In this document: positions 47,172 to 59,055 of the stretch, piece by piece
How positions within the stretch are numbered: the first letter of the stretch is position 1
Layout of the letters: each line of letters opens with the position of its first letter
Assembly: GCA_947359465.1 (NCBI GenBank)
Contig: OX375877.1
Coordinates: 58,439,359-58,503,358, forward strand
From: Metellina segmentata
Lineage: Eukaryota > Arthropoda > Arachnida > Araneae > Tetragnathidae
Direction of reading: 5' to 3'
Length of the DNA: 64,000 nt
Program-made: the position numbers and the translations under genes
Notes under the pieces: model-generated
The model's database searches: none
What the model was told of the DNA's origin: nothing
What the model saw: only the letters and a program-made list of their open reading frames with translations

Positions 47172-47282
47172 CTAAAAGAAAAATATAGAGTTCACACATT
47201 CATCTTGGCAGTTATCATAATCCTTTCAAAAATTCTTTCAAAATAAAATTCTAGAACAGGATACGAAACAAATATTTTATAG

Positions 47283-47338
47283 GTAATGGTAATTTTAGTT
47301 AGTGTCGTACTAGAGCAACACAATGGGCTATTGACGAC
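47283..47338 (-). mobile_element. Short SINE 3' end with 14-bp duplication
   Basis: A 56-bp 3' end of the main SINE family, bracketed by CAAATATTTTATAG (47269-47282 and 47339-47352). It sits about 110 bp upstream of the candidate leader exon, in the intron. Confidence 0.9.
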
Positions 47339-47390
47339 CAAATATTTTATAGTGTCAAATACGTATAAAATTAGTGGGCACATGAGTTAA

Positions 47391-47935
47391 GAAGATGGGG
47401 CAAAGTGCAACGCAGGGCATAATGAAACCTTAGTTGTCGACACTTTCATTGGGAATATAAATGGTAAACATCAAGCACAATAGGATAGAATTATTATATT
47501 TTTTGTTTTCAGATAAATAAATAATTTTTTTGTATAAATTTATGCAAGTGTTTGTTTGTCAACACAATGGTATCGGGGTTAAACAGATTAAATAGCTTGC
47601 ATTTATCTACAATTTTGATCAAAATGTTACTTGACCCTACAGGACAGTGGCCTGTAGTATAACAGTATTATATGCATCTTCAGTAGTCATCAATGTCTAA
47701 CAATAATCTCCAATCGCATATAAATTTTTACTTTTTCTCATTACACTACACTCCTCCTATGAGGCAGTGTTACAGATTAGTCCCACTGATAATAAAAGAT
47801 AACGTAACTGAAAAAAAAAAGTCATTTACGTTTAACCAATGAGTAATAATTTTTTTTAATAATTTAATTTGTTACATAAACATGGGAGAGGGACTAATGC
47901 TAAAACTCTTGTCACACAATGTGCCCCATCCTCCC
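47391..47935. mobile_element. Pogo-like MITE, about 545 bp
   Basis: The left end GAAGATGGGGCAAAGTG and the reverse complement of the right end GGGAGGATGGGGCACATTG are imperfect TIRs. The left side also has GGGCATAATGAAACC, close to the GGGGTACAATGAAAC motif of the 39239 element, which suggests kinship. Target duplication is not clear. Confidence 0.5.
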
Positions 47936-48980
47936 TTTATAAGAATTAAAATATTTTTTCAGACGTTACATTTTGGCACTATAGCATTAAAAGTTTGTAT
48001 TCTTAAAATAATCTAATATGAATTCATGCCTCTAAGGGCTCGACACACAATTAGCTTTAGTTGATGTTATCACCATACAAGTTTGTAAAACTAATCATTA
48101 ACACCAATACAAATGTGTAAACTTGATATTATTTTAAGAAAACATGTTTTAAACTGTTTCTGAATAAAACATACATGACCCTAGTCAACTCATCAAAAAG
48201 TTTTAGAGCACTACAAGGAGGTGTGAAAAAGACACATTACAATAACAGGGCCAGTAAGTCTCAGTCTAGCTTAATGGCTGAAGAAAAAAGCTTAATGCTA
48301 GGGAAAGTATAGATCAGGCCTCCACCTGAGAACAAAATAGAGGCCAGCACCACTGTGAAGCTTGAAATGCATCAGGTATTTACAGGAAAAGGGAGAGGTT
48401 ACATGACCGTACTTGATGGTGTTTGCCAATTCTGAAGAAATGTATATGTTCTGTTTTCAATATTGTATAATAAAGAGTTGAATGTAAGCAAACATTTGTC
48501 GGCCATTCGATTTTGTTTGTCAGCAATGGTTTAGTTAAATGGCATTTGCTATTTAATTGACACTGAAATAATAATGATATGTGTCACCAAGTTCTCCACA
48601 GGGATAGTGAAGAGTACTTTTGAGTTTTAAACAGAACATATTGGAGTAAAAAAGGACCATGATCAGTTAGGAACAAGGTAAAAACATCTATTACTAATTT
48701 GGATTCAAAGGGATGAAAGTTGACTTGAAGGCCACTGGGGCCTCGTTACAAAAGTGCTGCCACAGTCGGTTATATTTTTAAGTCTTTCCAAAAAGAGCAT
48801 ATGTTCAGGTAGTTATGTCTCCTCACCATACCAAGCAGTATTCTTGGCGAAGTGGTTTGTCATCTAATAGTCAGTGATGCTGAGTGAGTGTAAACATTAC
48901 ATAGTCAACAGACATTTCCTTTACACAAGAAAGATTCTAGCTTAGGTTTTACTCTTAAAACAAACTATATCGGAACACAT
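47936..48980. other. Intron sequence, nothing recognised
   Basis: Moderately AT-rich. No ends, repeats or exon signals that I can defend. Confidence 0.4.
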
Positions 48981-48983
48981 AGG

Positions 48984-49250
48984 CGAAACTAGGGTTGTTG
49001 AATGGGGAGAGGGGTTGATACTGAAAAGTATGGACTATCCCCAGTAAAAAAGGGAAGATTAAATTAATTATATTAAGATATGCTTAATATGTATTAATTG
49101 ATAGTATTAAATTATTTATATTAATAAATATTCATTAATTAACATTTGATTTTTAAAAATCACAATTTTTTTTTAATACAATATTTACCAGATGACTTTA
49201 TGCTGAATTTTGAAACATTACAATACATTTAAATTCGAAATTAAAACGTC
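48984..49250. repeat. Fragment of the CATAGGCG repeat family
   Basis: CATAGGCGAAACTAGGGTTG and AAGTATGGACTATCC parallel the sequence at 52096-52175 (CATAGGTGCAACTAGGG, AAGTATGGACTCC), then AT-rich ATTAATTATATTA-type sequence as in the other copy. It is cut near the insertion at 49264. Confidence 0.6.
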
Positions 49251-49263
49251 AATTTTTTCGTAA

Positions 49264-51252
49264 GGGTCATTCTTGCAAAATAGGCAAAATTCATGTCCCT
49301 TAATAATTTATAGAAATCTATCACTCTGAAGATTTTGTCAACTTTCAAGAATAGTTTGGGATCACTTTTATAATCTACAGAATTAGAAAATTAATGACAA
49401 ATTTTTTTATTTTATACATTTTTAAAACTTTAAAATATCAAATATCATTGTCCTGGCATGTCCCTGAATGAAATTTTACAATTTCTTCATTCATTAGGGT
49501 TTTAATATTTATTTATATATTCTTGTAAATAATTTATTCTGCTTCTTTATACATTTGAAAGGTTATTAGTTACAATAATGGAAATAATATTGCAAAAATT
49601 GCCAAAAGTAACTTCAATAACTATTGTCCCAAGTAATATCATAATTTTCCTGGCATCTCAGATATCATTACGTGGGCAATTAATAGATGACAGCACTGAG
49701 TTAGAAGAATACTTTTCAAGTAATCTGGGGTTGAGGTTATTTAAATAAATAACTGCCATTTTGAAAAGTTATCAACTTTTTTTTTGGTCAGCACATACAA
49801 GTTCAGAGTTCAAGGTTTATGTATATTGAAGATCATTTTCCTGGCTTTGATAACAATTAAATGTTTGTAGTAAATTTTTAATTATCAAGTGTATAAAAGA
49901 TATATCTTAAATGTGTGTGAAATTCAAACTGAAATTTGTAAGGGTTTATCCATTAAGCCCTGAACAAGCCTATTTCATCATTGTCCTGCCTTTAACATAC
50001 CAAGTCAATGATGTCAAGACAGGAAAATGATGTTTTATGTTCAGTATTTTATAAATATTTAAATTATTAACTGAAGACAAATATATTCTTTACTTTTAAC
50101 TATTAACTTTTGATTATTTATTATCCATTGTAATTTTTTTAATAGTAAAATACCTTATCATGGGCTTGAAATTTTGAAACTTATTTGTTTCTTTTATTTA
50201 AAACATAATGTTTTTGTCATTGCACCTAAAAATGTCTAGATATTACTAAATATCCTTTATCACATGCTCTTTTTTATAAGTTGTAAACAATATATGGACA
50301 GATATGAGTGGTAAAAAGAAACAAACATATGAGGAAAGGTTGTTAAAGAAAAGGTTAGCTGAGAAACGTCGTCAGGAGCATATAAAAAAAAATTCCATAA
50401 CGTTTGATACAAGAGAAATTGAAGAGGCATGTGAAATATATGTTAACCAAAAGAAGAAAGGAGTGGTAAAGCCTATAGCTAAAATGAGTTCGAGGCAGAA
50501 AAGGGGAATTATAAAAATAGGAAAGAAAATTCAAAACTCTATCGCTTGAACAAGAAATTGTCATCCGATAGAATTGGCTACCCAAACCAAGTGAAAGTGG
50601 TATAGATATTCAACTTTCAGGTTCTTCAAACCCAGACACAAGAGATGATAATGTTAACAAAAAAATGTAGTGAAAAAAGTTAGAAGAGATAGAGCAGAGA
50701 CCTACATTCGTATAAAGAAACTGGAAGAAAAATTTTAAAAATATACAAGGCAAATGGAAAAATACAAAAAGAAATGCTACAGATCAAAAATAGCTGAGAA
50801 TTGATTGCAGTAATTTAACACCACACAGCAAAACACGCAATGTGTTAAAAAAGCATAAAAGTTGCAGTAATAACTATCCAATGTTCCTACTTTCTAATAA
50901 TACTTAAAAATTCGGGAATCCATAAAATCCTGAATTGTCATGTTCCTAGTAATTTAATTTATGTACTTAATCAGCTGAAACAAAAATACATGGTCATATG
51001 AAAGGTTCAACAAGAAATTTATATATTTTTTCTATTTTAATCATTGTCCTGGCAGGTTCGTCATTGTCCTGCTTTCCAATATTTTGAAATATTTTTTTCC
51101 TTAACAAAATGTTAATAATTTAGATTGATGATATTTTTAATTTACTTAATGAACATGGTAGAAAATTATTAGACCAAAAAAATAAAGTTTTAAAAACCTT
51201 CGATTGAAAAAATTTTAAGAAGCCAATTTTTCCCATTTCACAAGAATGACCC
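49264..51252 (+). mobile_element. DNA transposon with 4-bp target duplication, superfamily unknown
   Basis: GGGTCATTCTTGCAAAATAGG at the left pairs with the reverse complement of the right end GGGTCATTCTTGTGAAATGGG over about 30 bp. GTAA flanks both sides (49260-49263 and 51253-51256). A TCATTGTCCTGGCA-like motif recurs near 49445, 49641, 49831 and 49976, inversely near 50018, and at 51041 and 51061. These are probably binding sites. A basic open frame lies at 50304. A 4-bp duplication would suit Sola- or Chapaev-type elements, but I cannot assign it. Confidence 0.8.
50304..50549 (+). CDS. Basic 81-residue protein of the 49264 transposon (likely N-terminal remnant)
   Basis: Open frame starting MSGKKKQTYEERLLKKRL, with 27 or so Lys/Arg, ending KIQNSIA. 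After frame shifts the readable protein goes on (50560-50800): a polar linker with LSGSSNPDTRDDN, then KKVRRDRAETYIRIKKLEEK and QMEKYKKKCYR, likely coiled coil. The N-terminal basic segment with SSRQKR resembles the start of long, uncharacterised transposon proteins in animals, so this is probably the head of a transposase whose catalytic part is deleted. The element is the only neighbour; no promoter was identified. A host peptide is unlikely. Confidence 0.45.
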   Translation: MSGKKKQTYEERLLKKRLAEKRRQEHIKKNSITFDTREIEEACEIYVNQKKKGVVKPIAKMSSRQKRGIIKIGKKIQNSIA

Positions 51253-52095
51253 GTAAGCATTCAATTTTTCTTGAACTTCTTTGATATAAATCTGATTTGC
51301 TTGAAGTACATCGGTAAAAATTCTCCCAATTCTGACTGCCGCCTATGAATGCTCATAAATTTTTTTAAAGTGTATTAACTATGTACTGGTGAATAACTAC
51401 AATCAATTATAATATTAATGATGAGATTAAGACATGAAATCATTCATCAGTGTTGATAGAAACTTAAATAGAGATATCCCTGTTGTAATGTCAAAAAGAA
51501 GAAAATAACTTATACTTTTCACAGTAACATTTCTATTGAATTTTTTAGTAAAAAAGTAACCTCCTGAAAGTATTATTTAAATTCTAACATAATTGCATTA
51601 AATATGTTGTACCTTTAAACTGCAATAGTGCTTTTGTAATGTTATTTTTAATAGTCAAAGATTTCATTTGCTAAAGCAAAAGTACAGAACATGTGCTGCA
51701 GAATCCTGTTTGAACAAAATGAATTAAGAATTCTTGAGCTGAAACACAAGGAAAGAAACAGCCAAGGAATAAGTACCATACTGCTTTTCTAAGACGTTTA
51801 ATAAAGCTGAATGATTGCAGAACTAAATGGCTTGTCTAATCAATCAAGCCACTTTAAAGAGCCTCAATGAATTTAGACTTATAATAATATGCTCTTAATC
51901 TAATAATAATAGGATCTAATAATATCTTCTAATAATAGGCTCTTAAGAAACCGTGATTATAAAATGAAACTAGTTGAAACTAATGAGAAATAAATAAATG
52001 TATGTCGAAAAGGAATATGAACCACCAAAGATCTCCCTATTCATCGACAAGGAAGTATTGATAATTTGTTTGCATGGATCCTTGTAGTACTCAGA
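51253..52095. other. AT-rich intron sequence
   Basis: Nothing recognised apart from an AATAATA-rich simple stretch near 51890-51945. Confidence 0.4.
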
Positions 52096-53000
52096 GGCAT
52101 AGGTGCAACTAGGGTTGATGAACGTTGGGAGGGGTCAGTCCCAAGAAGTATGGACTCCATACCAATAAAAAGATGGAGCATCTGGAGACCTCTTGGGGAA
52201 ATTTTTATGTTAAATGATATATTAATAAATTTTTTCGTAGTACATTGATAAAATTATTAAATATTTTATTATTATATATATTAATTGTATTATTTATTAT
52301 TAGATGTATTAATTATTATATATATTATTAAATATTAAAAATTATAACATCTAGCAAATGCTAGTCACTTTCATTTCAATGCTTGATTTAACAACAAGTT
52401 ACTTAAGGACAGTCTTGAACTACACTAAAACCCTGCTAATTCAAACTCCCCGTTAATCCAAGTTTGGTTAAACCGAACAAACTGTTTTTAAAATTTGTAA
52501 AACAAAATACAGTAAATCAGTAACAACATAATGTATTAACATTATTGAAATAAAAAATACCATTGGTAAGAATGCATGAACTTTTAGATATTTAGATTAT
52601 CATTAAATTAAAAAGAATAGAAAAAAAGTCACTAGAATTTCATGAACTATTACATTTGGACAAAATGAATCAGCCTTTGCTATGGTAAATACCTATAAAC
52701 ATTTTCCTAGTTTTTTTCTTCAAAAAACATATTTTAAGTTAAATACAAAAATCAAGTGAATAAAAATTTCACTTATATTAAAACCACTAATATGCACAGC
52801 ATAAGCGAATAAAAATGTCACTTACATGCCGTGCAATTATTCATATTATGATTATGAAAATAATTCTTTTTTTTTTATTTATCTAGTTTAAATAGCCATA
52901 AAACTTAAAGCTCTGATTGCTCGTCATTAACAAATTTGACTACTAACTGAATAGGGGGGGGGGGTTGAACTACCAACTCCTCCTGGTTATGCCTATGCAG
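52094..53000. mobile_element. Possible MITE of the CATAGGCG family
   Basis: The left end CAGAGGCATAGGTGCAACTA and the reverse complement of the right end CCTGCATAGGCATAACCAGG are loose inverted repeats, with an AT-rich middle. The right arm has a run of ten G (52951-52962 region). The fragment at 48984 belongs to the same family. Confidence 0.4.
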
Positions 53001-54448
53001 GAACATATGGCCATATTGAAGGGAACTACAAGTTATGAATAATACAATGTGGATATTTATGACAATTAGATTGAGGGATAAATCAGATGTGTTGATTTGC
53101 ACATTCATCAAAGAGAAATGATTTACCTAAACTTTTTTTGCAATTAATCACACAAAAGTGTTTTATTTTACAAAATAAATAATAAATCATGCTGCTATCC
53201 AAGTTAGCTTTGATAGCCGACAATATGTACAACACTAATTTTGAAACTAGTACTTTTAGGCTGATATAATTTCAAAATGACAATCAGATTTAATGAATTT
53301 TAAGCAAAACATTCTACTTACTATTATAGTACAATCAAATTTATAAAATGGTTAAAATTTGTACTCAATAAAAATATTTTAAGTAGATTCACTAAGTTCT
53401 GCACTAACATATCAAAACAAGTCTGGAAACAATCGCATAAATTTGAGTATCTGAATCTTTTTGATTCAGATACTCAAATTTACACTGTCGTTGAAAATTA
53501 TCAAAGTTATTCATTTTAAAATTAAGTAGGTTATGTGCTTTTGAAATTCGAGGAGAGACCTGATATTATGGCAAGAAGATTATACAAGTGCTAGAAGTTT
53601 TGCATTCTTAAGACAATTTCAAATTAATTCTTGCCTTCAAGGATCAACACACAAAATTAATTAGATTTAGTTTATGTAAAATATTAATTTTCTTAAATTC
53701 AAGGAAACACACAAGCAAATTAGTGGGCAATACAGTTTATAATGTGTATTTTTGAAGAAATATAAATTTTCATGCACAGATTTTTAATAAAATTTTTCAT
53801 TAATAAAATTAAATTCAAAATCAAACAAACAAAATAAAAATTAGCAGTGGGAAAAGAGTTTGTAAAAATTAATACCATTTAATGAATACAGTTAAAAAGG
53901 AAATGTGTGATTTTCCACTTAAGATACTTTTATACAAGTAGCATTCACACACAAGCAAGCACAAGTAATATATTTAAAGTTTTCATATTCTTTCAAAATT
54001 ATTGCATGAAGCAACACTTGAATAAAACATGACTTAAGTAGTTATTAAGAATGAACTCTTAAGTATGAAAATTAGACATCTCCGTAGTGTGAGATTATCC
54101 GTAGAGGAGATAGATGGTTTGGGATTGGATTTTACTCCACAAGGTTCGGTAACGGACAAGCTAAGCCAAACGCAAGATAAAATATACCCATAAAAGCGGG
54201 TAAAATTGTCAGTCAAAGTAGTAAAAAAGTAGTCTAAAAGTTACGCTTTCAAATATTAAAAGGCAAGTTAAAATATTGAAGTTGAAAAATACAAATTCAG
54301 AACGAATCTTTGCTTTCAAACGAAGATCGGAAGATGAACGTTCGAAATTCCGTTCTAATTCTGCCCATGCATGAATAGACAGCTCTGTAATGCGAGATAA
54401 GGCATTTTGTAAAACCACTATCTCGTTTCTAAGAAATCGCTGCTTCCT
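53001..54448. other. AT-rich sequence; one coiled-coil-like open stretch
   Basis: A perfect hairpin lies at 53439-53481. On the minus strand, 54300-54448 is open after an acceptor-like TTTTGTTAAATAG and reads VVLQNALSRITELSIHAWAE and further charged residues, which looks protein-like. I found no ATG or convincing donor, so I list it as a possible exon only. Confidence 0.3.
53439..53481. repeat. Perfect 19-bp hairpin
   Basis: AAATTTGAGTATCTGAATC, a five-T loop, then its exact reverse complement. No neighbouring gene end explains it. Confidence 0.9.
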
Positions 54449-54505
54449 ATTTAACAAAATATGAAAAATGTTCAAAAGCTATACTTTTTCATAAGGAGAG
54501 CTTAC

Positions 54506-54720
54506 CTTAAACGATACAGCGTCCACTTTTAAGATTCTTCCAACGATTTTCAGCAATCTGACCGACTCTCAAATGTGCGGGGAACGATCTGGGACTCTTT
54601 TTCGTTGAATGGAAGAGTAGGGGCTTCCACGTGCGCCACGGGCCGAGTGTCCAATGAGATTGAATTAGGAAGGGGATGGATCCCTCGAGTTTTGAAAAGC
54701 AGCCATTTACAGAGAACTTG
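54506..54720 (-). other. Candidate first exon and promoter area of the zinc-finger gene
   Basis: The minus strand shows a strong donor TTTAAG|GTAAGCTC at 54506/54505, preceded by a GC-richer, CpG-containing block unlike the surroundings. It could be the untranslated first exon joined to 47119-47171 and then 38886. The 5' end is not visible and no TATA box or initiator could be fixed. The 81-codon frame inside ends at the splice site and is probably chance. Confidence 0.4.
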
Positions 54721-55779
54721 GCGACGTGGAAGTCTTGTTTGGTCAGTTTCAAATGTTAATAAAGATGCCTATTTTGGATTTCAACAATTCAGATGGTAAA
54801 TCTGAAGTCATCGTGAAATCTTGGGAGAATTTTTACGGGTTTAAGACAAATTTTATTCAATGCACTAATTATACATTTATATTTCAATATATTTCTAAGA
54901 AATTAGGCACGCAAGAAATCGTAAATCAATATTTCACAATTTAATCACTTCAACGGAACAACGCCAGTTTTCAAAACGCATTCAGACATATTTTATGAAC
55001 AGAAAAATAGTTTTCCGAGCATGTAATTTTCAGACTTTACGAACAAAAATAAAACGGTTAATTTTGATTAATCGCGTTAATACAATTAAATTAAGATAAG
55101 CACGGGATTTGAATTTTGGATTTTATGGCGTATTTCTTAACAAGATAGGCGTGCCATAAGATAAGCAGGAACCCAAAATTTTTCTAAATATCGAGTGAGA
55201 TTTGGAACTCTATTTTATACTATCTCAAATCATTCTTTATTTTTGCTTTGCTCGGGTTGGATTAGTTAATTAAAAAATAGTTGTGATTAGATTAATCACT
55301 TTTCTTTCTGACAGATAAAAACATCTTTAAGTGTACAAAAAATAATTTTTTTTAGTCATTTAACTTTTACATAGCTTATATAATTTAATTCGGTCGAAAA
55401 TAGGTGATGTGTTCATGATATATCCATCCATTTCGTATTAATCGCATTTCTGCTGTAAGACAAACTACAAGTTTTTACTAGTTACCACTCAGAATTCGAT
55501 ACAAAAATAATCTTTGAACTATAACGTATGGCTATCCCGCTTTAATTTAACGTAACCTATCTTATTTCAAAATAATTTTATCTCAACTTTACCGGTTATT
55601 TTAAAATAAGTTACACACCTTACTTGAAAAGGTATAGTTTTGTATGGTTTATTTATTTTTATATGAAACGGAATTCTACAAACCATTATGCATTTAACCA
55701 AGAATTAAGGAAAGTTGGTCCATAGAAATCAAGTAAATTGACATGTTTCAAGCAAGTGATTTGTTCAATATTTTCGCGC
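54721..55779. other. AT-rich sequence
   Basis: No feature recognised. Confidence 0.4.
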
Positions 55780-56350
55780 TTCATGTCAACAATCGGAGAA
55801 AGGGTAATTAAACGGAGAAACCATTATTGGGTCCAGAAAATCCAAAGTTAATTCACGAAAGGCCTCTTCATTCCGGCAAAGCAACTGTTTGGGGTGCAAT
55901 TTGGGGGTAGATACTTCATTGGACCATTTTATTTCTGTCAACTGTGAACGATATTTAGCGATATTGCAAGATTTATTTCTGAAATAGATCAAAAGGTTTA
56001 CAGCACCACGTGGTTTCAACAAAATGAAGGAACATGCCACATTGCTCGCACTATCATGCGGTTTCTAGCGGACACACTTCTTGGTCGAACAACGTGGCGG
56101 TGTCGATTGTCTTCTTGACGCGACCGAACCCGACTTTTTTTCCCATGCGGCTAACTAAAGTAGTTCAACAAGACGGCAACGACTCAGCACCTTAAGCCAA
56201 ACATTCGCAAAGAAGCTGAACAAATCACTCCAGAAACGTGTTGAAACGCAATGGAAAAAAAATGGTCGATAAAGCCTGTATTTGCAGCGTGGCCACAGAC
56301 GGTGACACGACTGATGTCATATTCCATAAATCATAACTGTGTAAACTACA
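55780..56350 (+). pseudogene. Mariner-type transposase relic
   Basis: Plus strand, over several frames: HVNNRRKGN, ENPKLIHERPLHSGKATVWG, SVNCERYLAILQDLF, TWFQQNEGTCHIARTIMRFL, followed by a poor C-terminus (LNKSLQKRVETQWKKNG). ENPxxIHExPLHxxxVTVWG and WFQQDxAxCHxA are mariner hallmarks; the second catalytic aspartate reads as N or E here. Multiple stops and missing TIRs show an old, inactive copy. Confidence 0.8.
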
Positions 56351-57090
56351 TGCAAGAACAAAACGCTTTACTTGTAATTCCGAAAACAAAATGGCGTCCT
56401 TTCATAAAAAGCAGCCTGGTCGCGGTTGGGGAATGAGGTCTACTTCTACCAGTAAAAACCGCGTTTAAAGATGGTACTCGAAATGAAGGGTGAAACTCGT
56501 AGGTAGGTGTTTCAAATAACGTTGTAACAGGTATTGGCAAAAGTCCGGGGAACCACTCCTCAATCCGATGGTGTAGTTCGAGAACGAAAAGGTGCAGTGT
56601 GAGCGCGCCTTCCCCGCAGCGATCGGTACGTCGCTGGAAGAGCAATCACCGGCGCGATAAGCTGCCAGACAGTGAAGCCTGTTATTCAGAAAAAAATGGC
56701 GACAAACCTTTTTTCCTACAAATGAGCGGTTGAGTTATGAATTTACTTTGACTGCATACTACTTACTATTTTCGCGATGTTGAAAGGCTTTGATTTGGTT
56801 TGTCGCACTTCGGTCTTTTTCCCGTCACACTAGGCCTAATTAGACCAACATGCATAGCGTGCGCACTTGGAAAAGCTGTCACCGGCACAAGAAGCTGCCT
56901 GACAAAGAAACCTGTCAGTATTTGGAAACTGTTTTCTACGAATAAGCTGTAGACCTGAGTTTATTTTGACTGCATACTATAGTAGAGTCCCGATTATACG
57001 AGTTAATGTGGACCAAGACTAACTCGGACAACAGAAAAACTCAGTTAGAGCGAAAATTGTGAATACTTCGGTCTTTTCCGCGAAAACTCG

Positions 57091-57220
57091 GTCGTCATCT
57101 GACCGTGGTTCAAAATTACGAGGTGTTGTCCTCGGGTCGTTCCCTTAAGGGACTGATCCCGGACCGTCGTCAATAGCCCGTTGTGTTGCTCTAGTACGAT
57201 GTGAACTAAAATTACCATTA
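57091..57220 (+). mobile_element. 5'-truncated SINE with 13-bp duplication
   Basis: GTCGTCATCTGACCGTGGTT to CTAAAATTACCATTA, bracketed by CCGCGAAAACTCG (57078-57090 and 57221-57233). It is inserted in the first array unit. Confidence 0.9.
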
Positions 57221-57587
57221 CCGCGAAAACTCGATTAAAGCGAAAATTGTAAATACTTCCGTCTTTTACGCTAAAACTAGGGTAAAGCTAAAATTGCAAA
57301 TACATAGGTCTTTTTCTGCCACAATAGCCCTAATTAGACCAACATTCATAGCGTGCGCATTTGGAAAAGCTGTCACCGACACAAGAAGCTGCCTGACAAA
57401 GAAACCTGTTAGTATTTGGAAACTGTTTTCTACGAATAAGCTGTAGACCTGAGTTTATTTTGACTGCATACTACAGTAGAGTTCCGATTATACGAGTTAA
57501 TGTGGACCAAGACTAACTCGGACAACCGAAAATCTCGGTTAGAGCGAAAATTGTAAATACTTCGGTCTTTTCTGCTAAAACAGTTAA

Positions 57588-58823
57588 GGTGCCTGCCTAC
57601 CTATAAAACCGCATTTGTGGAGAAAAATACGATTTTTTAATTTTGCCTAGATTTGAAAATATAGTTTCTTAGCTTTCCAAATCAGTTTAAATTTTGTTTC
57701 TATCTTACTTAGAACTCTAGTTTCTGAACTTTTAATATTAGTATATTGACAGATTTTCAAACCGTAAATAGTGTTCTGCTAACGGAAGTGGGACGAAAAA
57801 CCGGCATAGAATATTAAAATCTGTTCGTTCACATTGAATATTTAATTAAGTTTTTTTAGTAAGATTTGTTAGAGAAATGTCTCCACGGCAAAATTCAAAA
57901 CGTCAACGAGTGTTTCAATGGCGTAATTTGACAACGAGTGCCAAAAGAGGTGTTTGTCAGCCTCAAAACTGTCAAGTTACGAGCCTATGATGCCATAATT
58001 CAATTTAACGATGGTTTTAAAGGTTGCCTACATGTTTTCAATAGGCTTAATTTGACAAATCCTGGGTGTTTTACAATAGAAGGCTATAGACACTTGGACG
58101 GCTTGCGGATTCGAAGAATCATTCCACCCTTGTTGCAAGGAAGAGCAGGAAACTTTTAAAAGCCATTCGGAAGAAAAAAAAACATCAGTTTTCAATGACC
58201 AAAAAAGTGACCTTTACAAATCAGGAGCTTTTAATGTCAGGTTTTTCATCTAATGTGTAAGTGTAGAAGTTTTTTTTTACTTTATGCTTTTTCTCAAAAT
58301 CAGATTTTTTTACATTTTGCTCTTCCGCACAACATCATAACTCATAACATTATGCTTCAAATAATTTTAAACTTTGGTAGAATATTGTAAAGGGTTCAAT
58401 TCAGGTAACCTACCTTTATTTTAATTGTTTATGCATTTTTTTATAGTTTTTTTTGATTACATTTGTATAGAGTTGTAATCATTTTATAAGATTTTTTTCA
58501 ATGTCGAAAGGTTTATTTGCATAAACATTTTTAATACAAAGTTTCAGTTATAAAATGGGTAGAGATCCCAGAAGAGGGTTTTGATAACACAATACAATTT
58601 ACAAAAATAAAATATCTTAATTTGAATTTTGTTGTTTTGCTTAGTTCTTAATTTATTAAGATTTTTTTGTTTGTTTTTAGCAAAAAATAAAAATTAAAAA
58701 AACATATATAGCTATTTTATATATTATTCATAGTTTTTAGATGTATTTGATAGTATAATGCACATAACAAGTCAATTTTTGAAATATTAAAAAAAAAAAA
58801 AGCTCCGAACGTAGGCAGGCACC
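57588..58823 (+). mobile_element. Kolobok-like element, 1,236 bp, TTAA target
   Basis: The ends GGTGCCTGCCTAC and GTAGGCAGGCACC are perfect inverted repeats, flanked by TTAA (57584-57587 and 58824-58827). TTAA plus GG-type ends and the C-terminal protein motif below fit Kolobok better than piggyBac. AT-rich filler makes up the 3' half. Confidence 0.82.
57877..58159 (+). pseudogene. Internally deleted Kolobok-like transposase
   Basis: An ATG at 57877 opens MSPRQNSKRQRVFQWRN, likely the true N-terminus. Then, in another frame, comes the C-terminal stretch VSLKTVKLRAYDAIIQFNDG, VFNRLNLTNPGCFTIEG, RHLDGLRIRR, stop at 58159. An A-x-IxxFNDG...VFxxLxxxPG pattern is what I associate with the end of Kolobok-type transposases. 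The catalytic centre and any THAP domain are missing, so it needs a transposase supplied elsewhere. Assignment by memory of motifs, not by search. Confidence 0.55.
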
Positions 58824-59055
58824 TTAAAGCGAAAATTGTAAATACTTCGGTCTTTTACGCTAAAACTAGGTTAAAGCGAAAATTGCAAATACTTTTTCCG
58901 CCACAATAACCCTAATTAGACCAACATTCATTACGTGGCCATTTGGAAAAGCTGTCACCGGCACAAGAAGCTGCCTGACAATGAAACCTGTTAGTATTTG
59001 GAAACTGTTTTCTACAAATAAGCTGTTGACCTGAGTTTATTTTGACTGCATACTA

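Noticed and set aside
54507..54752. 81-codon minus-strand frame in the GC-richer block
   Set aside because: Ends at the predicted splice donor and shows no domain; more likely an untranslated first exon.
55786..56040. 84-codon minus-strand frame
   Set aside because: It is antisense to the mariner transposase relic, which has clear motifs on the plus strand.
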